Shown: positions 1 through 12,484 of the stretch, one piece after another
Numbering within the stretch: position 1 is the stretch's first letter
Layout: the number at the start of each line of letters is the position of its first letter
Origin: Crambe crambe
Taxonomy: Eukaryota > Porifera > Demospongiae > Poecilosclerida > Crambeidae
Length of the DNA: 64,000 nt
Reading direction: 5' to 3'
NCBI GenBank assembly: GCA_963924555.1
Contig: OZ004585.1
Coordinates: 4,291,488-4,355,487, forward strand
Translations under genes and position numbers: made by a program
The notes under the pieces: generated by a model
What the model was told of the DNA's origin: nothing
Database searches by the model: none
What the model saw: the letters and a program-made list of their open reading frames with translations, nothing else

Positions 1-560
1 TGAGAGAGGTAGGTTTGGGAAGTATCTTGGAATTTTGGAAATACAGTATAGAGTATGAATGCTCAACAATAACTAGCATTAGTGTATGATGATTGGCCTT
101 ATATATAGCATGCACCTGAATCATATAGCTAGTATGCTAGCAAATCCCTGCAGAACTGTGAAGTTCAATTGTCTTATAAAAGTACCCTCAATATTGAATG
201 AGATTTCTTGGAGATGCATGGGTCATAAGAATATTGTCATCATAAACTTATAGTCATTCTTATGGTCAGGATTTCATTACTAGCTATCCAATCAGTATCT
301 TTTATTTAGTTAGACAACATGTGTGCATTCTATAGAAAAGCATAATTGTTTTGTCATATTTTATCATGTTATGGATAGTATGATAACATGTATGCATGGT
401 CTGGACTTGTCCCTCAAGTGGAATCATGCTTTGTTCATGCATGATAACTATAATAGTCATGCCCTAACTTACAGTATTGCCTATAACATTAGACACTCAA
501 ACCGTAACCAAATTGTCATTCCCTTAGAACTATAACTGTGTTATAGGATACCTGTGCAGG
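1..560. repeat. Upstream flank of a further receptor unit off the left edge
   Basis: This stretch resembles by eye the sequence just 5' of the receptor first exons elsewhere: the TTTGGGA(G/A)GAAT..., 'ccctgcagaactgtgaagtt' and 'atgcatggtctggactt' words recur at about 6,930-7,060, 11,395-11,720, 26,310-26,440 and 33,290-33,530. Because those genes are on the minus strand, another copy of the receptor unit probably lies to the left of position 1. No coding region is supported here. Confidence 0.5.
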
Positions 561-1246
561 CAAGTATGGTTATCTTAAAAGCACCCACTTCCGCTTGAGG
601 TAATAAATTTTGTGTGACTTACTGAAGTAGTACAGTGCATACATGAGCATAAATATAATATAGTATACAGAAAGACTGTACTTTCATGCTTTCCAAACTT
701 CATACGTATATAACTAGCTACCCTCCCACACACCTTGAACCTTGAAACCACCCACACCTTGGAAAGCCGTGATAGCGAAGCCCTTGGCAAAATAGCCTGG
801 GCTGGCACTATGTAGTCCCTCTGGTGTCTAGTGAGGTCCTTCCACACACACACATGAAGGTCTTCTCTTGGGAACCACCACAGCACTCCACCAATGTCCA
901 ACTTCCCACTACTAAACTCCTTCTACTAGAGTTTTTCCTCATATTTTGGCTAAACATAATATCCTACAGTATAATGACATCACCTCTCTTGGGTTGCAAG
1001 CGCAACGTAAGTTTTCAACCATTGATATCTGGTCTACATATTCAACAGTAGTTGAGTAGATTTAGCTAGATATTGCCCGTCTTGGAGCACTGGCATAGGA
1101 ACAAGGGGGGCCACAGGGCCCCCCCCCCCTATTATTTTCAGACAGGGGTGGAAGTCAGGCCCCCCTATTTTTAGCTATTAATGCTATAGCTATTGCCTAT
1201 AACATTAGACAGTCAAACCGTAACATTCCCTTAGAACTAACTGAAA
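478..1246. repeat. Segment flanked by ~50-bp direct repeats
   Basis: The words at 478-533 (GCCTATAACATTAGACACTC... through CCCTTAGAACTA) recur with small gaps at 1,194-1,240. The roughly 0.66 kb between them is absent from the other unit copies near 7,090-7,140 and 11,750-11,790, so it looks like an insertion or a local duplication. It contains a C-run at 1,121-1,131. The open frames inside have no recognisable product. Confidence 0.45.
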
Positions 1247-1648
1247 GAGAATTACCATTACTCCCTGACTACTCTTAAACTAGCTAGGGAATGTTATTGA
1301 ATTAGGACTTATCAATCAAAAACATTTAAAAATGAACTTGATGCAAAAACAATAGCAAAAAAACAAACTAAAAAAACTGGTTATTCATGTTGTAGTAAGT
1401 ACGTATAGTTACTTGTTATGCAAACAATTGAAGCTGTTGTGTATAACTAGCAATCTCCTACTCTCTACAATGAAATGTTTCATGCACATAATAAGGAGCT
1501 ATAATAATTATAGTAAACTTGTCATACAGTGAATGATATTCTCAACATTTGCTATTTCAATTTTTTTTGGTAATCACTCCATAAGCAGAACATTGTTGGA
1601 TCTTAATATCACCCTCATGTGAAGTAGGGATGTCTAAATCACAAATCT

Positions 1649-4487
1649 TCATGTCTTCATAGTTGTGATGGCAGAAATCTGTGGCTTGATTTGCTGCTGC
1701 ATAAGCAGGGCATTGTGTAATGCTGTATGAGGCATAGCAATTTCTTCATATATGACTGTGCTAGGTACAGATTCTACTACAGTTTCAGACGCATTCAATT
1801 GAACCTGAGGTTTCCTTGGTCTTTCTCTAAAATAGTGTTCATAAAAATCAATAATACCATTGATTGAGTGAACTCTCTAATATAGTTGTATAGAGAGCTT
1901 ACCCTAAATCCGTGCATTGCTTACGAGCGATTAAAATTCCACCAGTTAATGAAACGGTTATTATAAGAAGAGTACCAGCTACTCCAATCACAATGCCTGT
2001 GTGTATTATTTAATGTGGACAAAATATGGTCAATAAGTTATGATTGAAACTTGGCAATTCTACCCACTTCCAGACAAGAATATCTCCACCCCCTCCACAC
2101 ACACACATGTATGCATGCACATATGCATGTGTTTATATAATGGAGAGTGCATGCAGCAAGGAAACATTTGCGCAACCATAATAGGGGTACAGAAAGCGTA
2201 CACAATGAAATGATATTATTCCATGATACTATGCTATTTAGTAATAGTCTGGTAAGTGGTCACTCACATTTTCCTGAATAATATCATGTCTTACCTATTA
2301 CAATAAAATTTTCTTGTTGAGAATCCACAGTAAGTATCACTGTTGTTCCATTTTCTTTTCGAGGATTCACCATCGAAGTTACCATTTGACCATTTTCTCC
2401 TAGTCGAAGATGGATTAATGGCATTCATGATAGTTAATTGAAAATTCTACCACTCACCTAAATTTAATTCTTGAAGATATGCAGAGAACGTAAAGGTAAT
2501 GTTAATGTTATCTCCCCTTAGTGATGAAGAGATCAGATTTTGCTCCACAATGCACTGAATTGTGTAGTTTTCCATTATAAGCTCAGCAGTACTGATCTCC
2601 AAGGTGGAGTTAATTATGAAACTATTATTATTTTCTCTCTCAATTCTATTAATAGACATCCCATTCTGTTCACAGCTATCAGGACCACAAGGTGATCCAT
2701 TAAATATCCACCTCACACTGATGTTACTTCCTTTAGCATTGCAATGAAAGGTGGCTGTGTCACCATTTGCTACTGTCTGGGATGAAGGGGAGACCATTAT
2801 TTCACTTCTCTCTAGAATGATAAGTGTATAAAAAGTTCCACTAAAGTTGTCTTTACAAACTACATAAAAATGTAGCTACAACGAATCAATTTTCAAAACA
2901 ATGGTAGCTTTGGAGCCACTTTTTTGGAACTCTCATTGTATGCTTTAATTCGGTACCAATATCTCAAAACTTGTGTAATTTTTTTGTGTGAAATTATATT
3001 TTTTTCTCAGACATACATAAATATACTTATCAACCTACATAGCACACGGACCTTCATGAGAGGTCCTGTCACTTCCCACTGACAGCTCTCAGGAAGAGAG
3101 CATCGTTGCATTCTTAACTTATACTGGAATGCCCTCTGATCGAAAGAGTCTGATATAAGTACAGAAAGGGTTCTGTTATCTTGAGAAAGCACATATTCTC
3201 TTGACTCTGTATCATTCATTAACTGCATTCGATGTGAGTCCACAGTTACTTGTTCCCATTTTATAGTATAAAGAGTAGGCAGTGGTATGGGACATGTCAG
3301 CATGTATCAAGGAATACATCAGTCAAGATAGTTTCATTAGACACACTTGGAACAGCTGCATTAAGATAAGAAAACAATAATTATTTGCTAATAATTTTTA
3401 TGCTTTAGATTTGGCTATGCTGTACCATGCTTCATGTAATGGTTATAGCATGCCTATAATAGCTAATTTTAAGTCAATACGTATGTGCACATGAGGATAA
3501 TGTGATAGCTAGTGCACTCGGTTACATAATGCACTTGCCTTTGGCTAGTGCCTCATGCACTATCACATCATCCGAGTGTGCCTCATTAAAGACACAAAGT
3601 TAGCTAGGCTTGTCATAGCTTAGTGTTTTATTGCTGGTCACATGTCTTGGGTCTAATCAAATTTCAGTTAGCTAGTGAAATGCCAAAGTTTATAAAAGAA
3701 GACATTCAGTTTTGTAAGCAATTGGGACTGAGGCTGGAAGGTCATAGTAAGTGGATCTGCCTATGTATCTTCACCACAAGTTCCTCAAGTGTGCAATAAA
3801 CATTAAAATGTATTCAGAGGATCTGTTGGTCACAATTAAGTCATGTAACTACCAATAATGTCATGTACTATGCTGACTCTTGGTACATGGTTACATAGGT
3901 ACCTATTGTAAGTGACATGCTAGCAATTGCTCTTTTAATATTATGTTACGTAGAAACTGAATCCTTTGAGATCATGCAAGATCTCTTTGGGTTCTAATTC
4001 ACTTTAATCGTGTTACTCAATCAGCTATGAATTTTCGACAGGTTATTAAAGCTACTGCTAAACTAATAGCTGTAGGCAGGCACAGTTAGTAGCTAAACTG
4101 CAACACTCCTTTACATGCACTCATTAACTACATAATTGTGTAGATATTATAGCTAGTATATTATTACTATCACTAACCATAGAACATTACAGATTCAGAG
4201 TGTTGTCCTTGTATTTCACAACGAATATTAACTTCAAAATAAGCTGCAATGTCGTATGTCAGATAGTCTTCATTAACATCTGTAGGTTGCTCCATCAATA
4301 ACACACCACTGGTATTATAAAACTTGAATCCTGCATTGGTGTCAGCCACACCACTGTCGGCAATACATTCAAGCCTTAGTACATTTGGAGCTTCCCTTGA
4401 AGGCGTGTAATAGTCCAGAGTAGGAATGCCTAGAATGACATGGATGGAGCACCAAACTAGAGTGTAGATGAACAAAGATGCCATCAT
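1649..4487 (-). pseudogene. Ig-like receptor copy A (degenerate)
   Basis: This is a damaged copy of the three-Ig transmembrane receptor that is intact at 7,911-11,040. Exons by comparison are signal+Ig1 4,178-4,487, Ig2 about 3,040-3,355, Ig3 2,458-2,815, stalk 2,295-2,399, TM 1,903-1,996 and tail from 1,826. Several lesions are visible. A 7-nt deletion in the Ig2 exon (near 3,302) causes a frameshift. The donor after Ig2 has changed from CTAG/GTAAGT to CTATGTAGGT, so either possible junction creates a stop. A second 7-nt deletion in the tail (near 1,730) leads to a stop at 1,649-1,651, keeping the YEEI motif but removing the YEDI region. The second Ig2 cysteine is tyrosine (FQYKL). The signal/Ig1 exon remains open. 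A role as an RNA or a secreted Ig1 fragment cannot be excluded. Confidence 0.75.
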
Positions 4488-4924
4488 GAGATGTTTCGCA
4501 CATCAGATAAAGAGACGTTCACAGATTATAACATTGATGAATAACACTTAGTATCTTAAATGGAACGAGAAGCGTCAGTTTTCATGATGCAATACCATGA
4601 TAGGGTACAAATAGAACTTGTATACATATTGGAGTATAGTCAATATCTGACATAATACACTGTTTTTTACACACACAAGTAACATTTTCCAAACTGAAAT
4701 TCTCTGTACAAAAAAAAAGCAACTAAATGAGTACTAATATATAGCTGGTCATAAGAGGTTGCTGTACAAAATGATGGTGGATTTCTTGATTTAGCTGCTG
4801 GTAAACTAGCACAAAGAATGCAAGAGACAAATGAGGGAGGGGCTGGAAGTGAGAGGTTTGGGAAGAATTTTACATGCTCACCAATCAGTGTATGATTGGA
4901 TGCACCTAAATCATATTATATAAA

Positions 4925-6917
4925 GGTTTATTCTAAATTAAAAAAAGTATAGGTATGGCTGTGTACGGTTCAAAAAAGTTCAGCAACAAGAGAGTGAACT
5001 TCAGTAAGTAACCCCTTACCAGTCACCAATATTACCAAGCTATGAGCTAACTATTCCTATACTCCGCTCCCATGACAGGCCATATCAGTGATGGGTAATA
5101 GTCAGGTGGCTTAGTGAAATTATGGGGACACTCTGGACAAATGTGCCAAACTTTGTACAGCTAGTCTTACTGATCCATGGAATGATTTGAAGATAGGATC
5201 CACCATAGAATTCTTTCCTATCTCAAAATGGAGCAAGAAATTGTATAGTTGCTATATGCACAATTTTTTTTATTTTCGTGGTACATAGAGATATGGCAAA
5301 AATTTTAACACCAAAAATATTTTGGAAAACTGGTTCTATTGCATTTGCAAAGTTTAGTGCAAGTCCAATTTGCTTTCTTGCAGCCACACCTGGTACCACA
5401 GCCTTTGCTACTCTTGCAATTACATTTTACAAGGCTTGGCTGGTTATTTGAAGAGTGGTGTCCATTATGTTGTGGACTCATCTCAACTCCAACCCCATGA
5501 TGCTGGACTTGGTCTGTTCTGCTGAGGTAGTTCACTGGTAGTCCGTATGCTGGGTTGGTACGTATTATAGTCCTCAATAAAATTTAATGTTGAAAAAGAG
5601 CAGCTCTTGTAGGTAGAAGATTTTGTTTGTATGATAAAATAGCTCCATTCTGGTTTCATTCACACTTTCATGGTTACTGCTTTTGTCACTACAAATCTTT
5701 TCAGGAGAGAGAAAAATGGGAAAAATAGCTTGGAAGTCCTTTCCTGATTCAACTAGAGGATTTACAAACATAATTATGCACCCCTGAATGATATGACTTA
5801 TTTCCCCTTTCCAAAAAAACCTGATGTGGTATCACAGCCTGTGAAGCTGTGGAAGACTATTAATAGTAATGCTGAAGATATCTCTTCACCCAAAATAGTG
5901 CAGACAGAATTGATGTGCCAGTAGGAGAAATTTTTTCCCCTTCCAAAGGCCACCCAAATATTAATGTTGGGGTTCAAGGAAAGTAAGTTAAAAATTTGCC
6001 TATCAGGATGACAATAATGTCAGTATCCACAGTGTGGATCAAACTACTTTGACCTTTTTGTAATGCATCTGCTGTATGAACCAAAAGTCTAGTGTCTGAC
6101 TCTTCATGGTCACATGCTTGCATTAGCTGATCAGTACCTTTTGAAAGTACTTCAGTATCAGAGGTTATATATACCTAATTACTTTTCCAGCTGCTTGAGG
6201 AATCTGGACAACAACATTATCAGCATACTGGTTAAATGTAATGATGTTAACAGTGGAAAGAAGGTGAACAAGAGCACCACCATCAAATACAATTATATTG
6301 AAAGAATCTGGAGGATTGCCAGTCATTTTGAGCCAACAGGGGCAATAAGTAATTTACCATACTCAGATATAGAAGGAGTCCAAGAATAATCCGTAGTAGC
6401 TAGCTAAATATTTTTTCCGTTGCATACTTGTTCATCACCTTTTTTGATGCAATGCTATTCATAACCAGACTAGTGCCTAGGGTTTACGTGATCTTTAGTC
6501 AGTTGTGAGGTCACATGTATAGGGCGAGGCATAATGTCTGCCACATTGTAGGTTGAAAACTAGCAAGTTGGTGCTATTTTTAAACATGTTGAGTTAAAGA
6601 TAAAGGATTATAGCTCAGTCAAGTTTGAGTAGTGTGGTATAAAAATTATAGCATTTGAATGAACCATTTCTGAAATAAGTTGCTTGATGATGATGATGAT
6701 GAACAATCAGAAGAAAATGACGATTTAGAAGTTGCTGTAAAATGATACTGCTTCGTCTTTTGCTCTTCATACTTTAGTCCTAGCACATTGAAGGTGTCCT
6801 GTCTTCAAGTTAGGAATTGCTTACAGCAGGAGAGAAGTATTCTTGAAGTTATGAAATTATTAGTCCAATGGGGCCATCCGTGCCATCCCTACTTAAAAGA
6901 GTACTATCGTACTCTAA
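4925..6917. mobile_element. Foldback element enclosing an EADTR/TGCDT gene relic (left copy)
   Basis: The left end (4,925-5,080) is one arm of the same palindrome seen complete at 48,926-49,228: TTTATTCTAAAT, a GGATGGCTGTGT box, and a GTTCAGCAACAAGAGAGTGAACTT stretch. The right end has the other arm's outer part (about 6,407-6,445), then the 'ataaccagactagtgcctag' body, and finishes with CATCCCTACTT and a decayed small hairpin (6,897-6,915). Between them lies the minus-strand gene relic. The gene-less 1.1-kb elements at 48,926-50,022 and 55,937-57,048 share both ends. The relationship, full-length element versus deletion derivative, is inferred. Confidence 0.5.
5305..6400 (-). pseudogene. EADTR/TGCDT family protein with Cys-rich C-terminus (relic, left copy)
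   Basis: Reading on the minus strand from about 6,120 downward, the conserved blocks come in the family's usual order: a HEESDTRLLVHTADA segment, TVDTDIIVIL, then GKFxxY-type and FHSFTGCDTTS blocks (about 5,800-6,000, broken here by a 1-nt loss at 5,821), and an open C-terminal 90-residue stretch (5,305-5,577). That last stretch contains KCNCKSSKGC...CGCKKANW.C...LCKC, a cysteine-rich CXC-like cluster. I recognise this block order from uncharacterised, repetitive proteins of cnidarians and other invertebrates. Acidic DTD/EADT motifs suggest a PIN/FEN-like nuclease, but that is a guess. Frame changes near 5,575, 5,821 and 5,990 make it a relic. It is nearly identical to 24,685-25,785. Confidence 0.6.
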
Positions 6918-7910
6918 CTAATCTCTGCATGCAGAACTGTGAAGTTCAATTGTAACTATCTCATCATTGAGCTTCAGAATTCTTTAGTTAGACAAGATGC
7001 ATCAAGATCTAGCTTGTTTCACATTTTATCATGTTATTATAGCTAGCATGCATGGTCTGGACTTATCAATTGGAATGCCTGATAATTATAAGTCATGCAG
7101 TATATTGCCTATAATATTAAGCACTTGAACCACAACCAACTTTTTATTCTATATAACTGGAAAGAGATTATTTATAAGCAAGCCTCATTTAATGGATACA
7201 TGGGAGAGGGAATGTTTTTGAATTGGAAGTTATGAACTCTTGCATGCAAAACAATAATAATAATACTGTAAGCTTGTATATTTTCCGAATTCATAGCAAG
7301 TGGCATATATTCCAATAGCCACTCCATTAGCAGAGCATTAATTCAACCTCTCTGAAGATGTGTCTTTAATCACTATAACATTAATTGGGTAATCTCTGCT
7401 ACAGCTTAGCCACTCAGGATCCATGCTTTGCTTGTGATTTGTGAGCAATGATCATGCCAATCAGGTCAGTCCTTCAACCTCCACGCCCACACATTCATGT
7501 GAATGAATACAAGCTTAATTATTATTCAGCTGTTGATTCAACTGATGATGATTGGGAGTATGGTAAACTAGCATGAGGAGAAGGAATGGGACAGTACAAT
7601 GTGTTGGTCTCTTTTTTTCTTCATCTTCTTCTTACCTTCATCCTTGATTATACTCTTAAACCAGCTACGTATAGGGAATGTTATTGAACTGGGACTTACA
7701 TCAATTGAAAACATTCAAATTTAAAATTGACTCTAATACGTAAAGACGGTTATTTGTACGTAAGTAGTTAACTGTTAAGTAAACAAGTCATTGTGTCAAT
7801 CTCCTGCTCTCCGCACGATGAAAATGTAATGTCATACACATAATAAAGAGCTATAGCTAGTTATTATAATAAACAAATTATCAAACAGTGAATGATATTC
7901 TCAACATTTG
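6918..7910. other. 3' flank of receptor B, no gene seen
   Basis: This sequence is shared with 26,298-27,283 and partly with 11,460-12,240 and 33,360-34,020. It contains receptor-unit flanking words but no supported exon. A short tract of TTCTTC near 7,615-7,635 is the only low-complexity feature noticed. Confidence 0.5.
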
Positions 7911-10900
7911 CTATTTCTTGGTAGTCACTCCATAAGCAGAACATTGTTGGATCTTAATATCACCCTCATGTGAAGTAGGGACATCTAAATCACAAATCTC
8001 TATGTCTTCATAATTGTGATGGCAGGAAACTGTGATTTCATTTGCTGCTGCATAAGCAGGGCATTGTGTAAAGCTGTATGAAGTAGAAGGCATAGCAATT
8101 TCTTCATATATGACAGTGCCGGGTACAGATTCTACTCCAGTTTCAGACATATTCAATTGAACCTGAGGTTTCCTTGGTCTTTCTCTAAAATAGTGTTCAT
8201 AAAAATCAATAATAACATTGATTGAGTGAACTCTCTAATATAGTTGTATAGACAGCTTACCCTAAATCCATGCATTGCTTACGAGCAATTAAAATTCCAC
8301 CAACTAAGAAAACAGTTATTATAAGAAGAGTACCAGCTACTCCAATCACAATGCCTGTATGTACATAAATACTATTTAAACCCCTAGTTTAAATTGAGTT
8401 AACATTCAAAGGATGCCTGGGCGGAGCCAGGGGCACTAGGATCGTTCACGCATGCCCAAGGGTGGTTGATTAGATCCGTAGCATTCAGACCGCTGAGCAG
8501 CAACTAGAGTTTCTAGCTACGTACGAAGCTAGCTACCTGCAGAACGCTAGCATCCTTCCCACCCACTTCTCCCACAGTTAGTTACTGGTACTACATGAGC
8601 TTGTAATTATTCATGTTTGTTATTAATCTGTACAATTCTCCACCCCTTGGGGTGTGAAATTACAAGGGGCGCAATGAAGCAGCCCCCTTCGGGAGGATGT
8701 ATCAGCCAACATACACTCCCCTACCTACTGTATGTTCGGTGCCGGGTCCACCAGGCAGCCTGCAGACGCATGCTGCCAGGGGCTAGCAGGGCCGGGTCAG
8801 GCCATAAGCTGTTGCGGGCCCCTGGTAAAGAGGGGAGGGTGGCAGGTCAGTCTCCTCCCCCAGATAGACGAGCTATGCCAGGTCAGGCATCTTTGCTCGG
8901 TAAAGGGCACATGGGGAGCTGACCCGGCACACGAATGTCAGTCTGGATGCCAGGTCAGGCATCCCAATATGTTTAGTCACTCAGGGGACCAACCTTTTCT
9001 CCATCTGCTAAGTTACGGAGAATGGCCTAACTCAAGGCCAAGTACTATCATAGGAAGGTTAATGTGGATTAAATATGGTAGCTGGTATAATTCAATAAGA
9101 CTAGTTATGATTCTCTTCCTGATAAAATTTCTTCACCCCCCTCCTCACAAACACATCATGTACGCACATAATATGCATGTGGTTATATAATGTAGAGAGC
9201 ACATTTGCTCAACCATAATAAGGGTACAGAAAAACTTATATTATACAACGAAATGACATGATACTAGCTATACTATTTAGATGATACGTGGTCTGGTAAG
9301 TAGTTACTCACTTTTTTCCTGAATAATTATGTCTTACCTATTACAATAAAATTTTCTTGTTTAGAATCCCCAATAAATATCACTGTTGTACCATTTTCTT
9401 TTTGAGGATTCACCATCGAAGTCACCATTTGACCATTTTCTCCTAGTCGAAGATGGCATTCATGATAGTTAATTGAAAATTCTACCACTCACCTGAATTT
9501 AATTCTTGAAGATATGTAGATAATGTGAAGGCAATGTTAATATTATCTCCCCTTAGTGATGAAGATGTCAGATTTTGTTCCACAATGCAGTGAATTGTGT
9601 GGTTTTCTGTTATAAGCTCACCAGTACTGATCTCCAAGGTGGAGTTAATCATGAAACTATTATTATTTACTCTCTCAGTTCTATTAATAGATATCCCATT
9701 CTGTTCACAGCTATCAGGACCACAAGGTGATCCATTAAATATCCACCTCACACTGATGTTACTTCCTCTAGCATTGCAATGAAAGATAGCTGTGTCACCA
9801 TTTGCTACTGTCTGGGATGAAGGGGAGACCATTATTTCACTTCTCTCTAGAATATAATCAGTGTATAAAAAGTTCCACTAAAGTTATACATATCAACTTA
9901 CCTAGCACACGGACCTTCATGAGAGGTCCTGTCACATCCCACTGACAGTTCTGAAGAGAGCATCGTTGCATTCTTAACTTACACTGGAATGCCCTCTGAT
10001 CAATAGAGTCTGATATAAGTACAGAAAGGGTTCTGTTATCTTGAGAGAGCACATATTCTCTTGACTCTGTATCATTCATTAACTGCATTCGATGTGAATC
10101 CACATATACTTGTTCCCATATTATAGTATAAAGAGTAGGCAGTGGTATGGGGCATGTCAGCATTGCATATGTATCAAGGAATACATCAGTCAAGATAGTT
10201 TCATTGGACACATTTGGAACAGCTGCATTAAGATAAGAATTCAGTCATGTGCATGTCAGATTTATGTTGTAGCTACCTAGCTACAGTAATCTCGTTCTTT
10301 ATTGTCATGTGTTGATACTATAGCTACGTAGTTACGTATAGTTACAGTATTATGATGATCTTACATATGTAGAAACTGAATCATTTGGAATTATGCAAGA
10401 TCTCTTTAGGTTCTAATTTACTTTAATTATGTTACTCAATCAGATCTGAATTTTAAACAGGTTATTAAAGCTACTGCTAAACTAATAGCTATAGGAAACT
10501 ACTTTTATGTTATACATGTAGCTAGCATATGTAATTACAATAGCTAAGCATTGAACATAGCTCTTTGGGATCTTATTCATGTTTGTAAATCAGCTAGCTC
10601 TATGGCATCACAATTTTAACAGGTAGCTATACTGCTAAATTATAGGCACAGTTAGTAAACTGCAACACTGAAGTCATATAGCTACGTAACTACTTATGCA
10701 TTGTAATTGTGTAGATATACTACCACTAACCATAGAATGTAGCAAATTCAGAGTGTTCTCCTTGTATTTCACAACTAATATTGACTTCAAAATCTGCTGC
10801 AATGTCGTAAGTCAGATAGTCTTCATTATCATCTGTAGGTTGTTCCATCAATAACACACCACTAGTGTTATAGAAATTGAATCTTGCATTGGTGTCAGGC

Positions 10901-11040
10901 ACACCATCGTCACCAATACATTCGAGCCTTAGTACATTTGGAGCTTCCCTTGAAGGCAAGTAATTGTCCAGAGTAGGAATGCCTTGAATGACATGGATGG
11001 ACCACCAAACTAGAGTGTAAATGAACAAAGATGCCATCAT
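7911..11040 (-). CDS. Ig-like transmembrane receptor B with ITIM-like tail (intact)
   Basis: Six exons with matching GT/AG sites join in one frame: 10,731-11,040; 9,902-10,222; 9,493-9,846; 9,338-9,442; 8,261-8,354; 7,911-8,184 (1,458 nt, 485 residues). Residues 1-20 are a hydrophobic signal peptide (MMASLFIYTLVWW...). Residues 21-103 form Ig-like domain 1 (LECIGDD ... NISCEI). Residues 104-210 form domain 2 (LTCPIP, IIWEQ, FQCKL). Residues 211-328 form domain 3 (FHCNARG, VRWIF, IHCIV). A stalk with a QEN motif follows, then a TM helix near 359-388 and a positive stop (ARKQC). The tail has Tyr421 in VIYEEI, which fits the ITIM pattern [SIVL]xYxx[IVL] and is also the classic Src-SH2 pYEEI, and Tyr453 in NYEDI. 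The predicted role is a cell-surface recognition receptor that signals through SH2 proteins. Ligand and function are unknown. Most introns are phase 1; the TM/tail intron is phase 2. Confidence 0.85.
8393..9060. repeat. GC-rich repeat insertion in the stalk-TM intron of receptor B
   Basis: Copy A has only about 300 bp in this intron, whereas B and E carry an extra GC-rich block with repeated GCCAGGTCAGGCAT words, CCGGGTC and CAGGGGCTAGCAGGGCCGGG. The 8,457-8,565 part (TTAGATCCGTAGCATTCAGACC...) also occurs at 27,836-27,930 and 43,339-43,411, so it is a dispersed repeat. Open frames across it are composition effects. The uninterrupted CCGG at 8,742-8,745 is the empty target site of the element inserted at 28,114. 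Confidence 0.6.
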
Positions 11041-12244
11041 GATGTCTTTCTCATTTCAGATAGAGAGATATGCACACATGTAGATTATAACAATGATGAA
11101 TATGCAGTTAGTATATCTTAATTGGAGTGAGTAGCATCAATTTTCATGATGCAACACCATATATGGTATGAATGGAAACTTGCGTATCGGAGTATAGTCA
11201 AAAAGTTTATAATTAATTATTATAGCTAGCTATACACACACACAAGTAACATTTTCAAAACTGAAATTCTCTGTTCAATGACAGAGCAATGAAATAAGTA
11301 CTAATATATAGCTGGTCATAAGAGGATGTTGTACAATGATGGTGGATTCCTTGTTTTAGCTGCTGGTAAACTAGCACAGAGAGTGCAAGAGAGCAATGAG
11401 GGAGCATTAGTGTATGATTGCCCTAACCTGAATTATATTGTATGCCTAGCTAATCCCTGCAGAACTGTGAAGTTCGATTGTACCTCATTATAGGTTCAGA
11501 ATTCTTTCATTTTTAGTAGATAAGATGCATCAAGATCTATGCTTCATACATGCAGTATTACACTGTAAAAACAAAAGTGTTTACTGCACACCATTTTGTC
11601 CCAATACACACACTGTTTTGTTTTTAGTGTGTGTATTGGGACAATTTAGCGTGCTGTACACACTTTCATTTTTACAGTGTATGATAGCTGGACTTGTCAA
11701 GTGGAATCATGCTTTGTTCATGATAATTATAATAGTGATGCAGTATTGCTTATAATATTAAGCACTCAAACCATAATCAAATTTCTATTCTAACTTGAAA
11801 GATATTAGCTAAGCAAGCCTCAATTAATGGGACTTAAAGAAGTTATATATGAACTCTTGATGCAAAAGATATTATTGTAAGCTTGTATCTGATACCACAA
11901 GCAGTGTGAATGAGTACGAGCAGAATTATTATTTATCTGTTGATTCAACTGATGAAGGATTTTTTGGTTAAAGAGAAGGAATGGGACAGTAGCTAGCTAT
12001 GTGTTGGCTTCATCTTCTTCCTTTTTTTATCCTCGACTACTCTTAAATCAGCTATAGGGAATGTTATCGAACTGGGACTTAAAATCAACTCTTATATTGA
12101 TACAAAAACAGGTTATTCATGTTGCAGTAAGTATGTAGTTAACTGTTATGTAAACAAAATCATTGTGCATAACTAGCACCACAATGATGTTTTTGATGCA
12201 CAAAAAAGCTATAGCTATACGTAGTTACAGTAAATGTTATTCTC
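11041..12244. other. 5' flank of receptor B
   Basis: This is non-coding flank homologous to 32,908-34,027. It contains the 121-bp hairpin MITE at 11,560-11,680. No recognisable exon or promoter motif can be asserted. Confidence 0.5.
11560..11680. mobile_element. 121-bp palindromic MITE
   Basis: It begins ACACTGTAAAAAC and ends TTTTTACAGTGT. The two halves are complementary through AAGTGT, TGCACAC and TGTCCCAATACACAC. The homologous place in the right block (near 33,500) reads GTATTATGATAG without the element, so insertion was precise, between GTATT and ATGATAG, with no obvious target duplication. Confidence 0.7.
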
Positions 12245-12484
12245 AACATTTGCTATTTCAATTTTTCTTGGTAGTCACTTCATAAGCAGAACATTGTTGG
12301 ATCTTAATATCACCCTCATGTGAAGTAGGGACACAAATCTCCATATCTTCATAGTTGTGATGGCAGGAATCTGTGATTTCAAGCAGGGCATTGTGTAAAG
12401 CTGTACGTGGTAGGAGTAGCGATTTCTTCATATACGTAGGCCTATGACAGTGCTAGGTACAGATTCTACTCCGGTTTCAGAACT
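12245..12484 (-). pseudogene. Relic of receptor tail exon (left)
   Basis: On the minus strand this matches the tail exons at 7,911-8,184 and 27,284-27,557, from the SETGVESVP coding start to the 3' end. Internal deletions remove the AAANE region and the DLDV codons, and an insertion interrupts the VIYEEI coding. No TM exon lies upstream, so the piece is a leftover of an extra receptor copy. A partner relic lies at 34,028-34,290. Confidence 0.6.

Noticed and set aside
6114..6389. Plus-strand 91-residue frame (and its copy at 25,504-25,728)
   Set aside because: It is the opposite strand of the EADTR-type relic, whose conserved blocks are on the minus strand.
8097..8110. Tail of B and E read as an ITAM
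   Set aside because: The YEEI and YEDI tyrosines are 28 residues apart, well beyond ITAM spacing, so only a single ITIM-like/SH2 site is claimed.
8617..9190. Two overlapping open frames (101 and 152 residues) in the GC-rich intron block
   Set aside because: They lie inside the stalk-TM intron of receptor B, match a dispersed repeat, and show no domain; their length follows from GC content.
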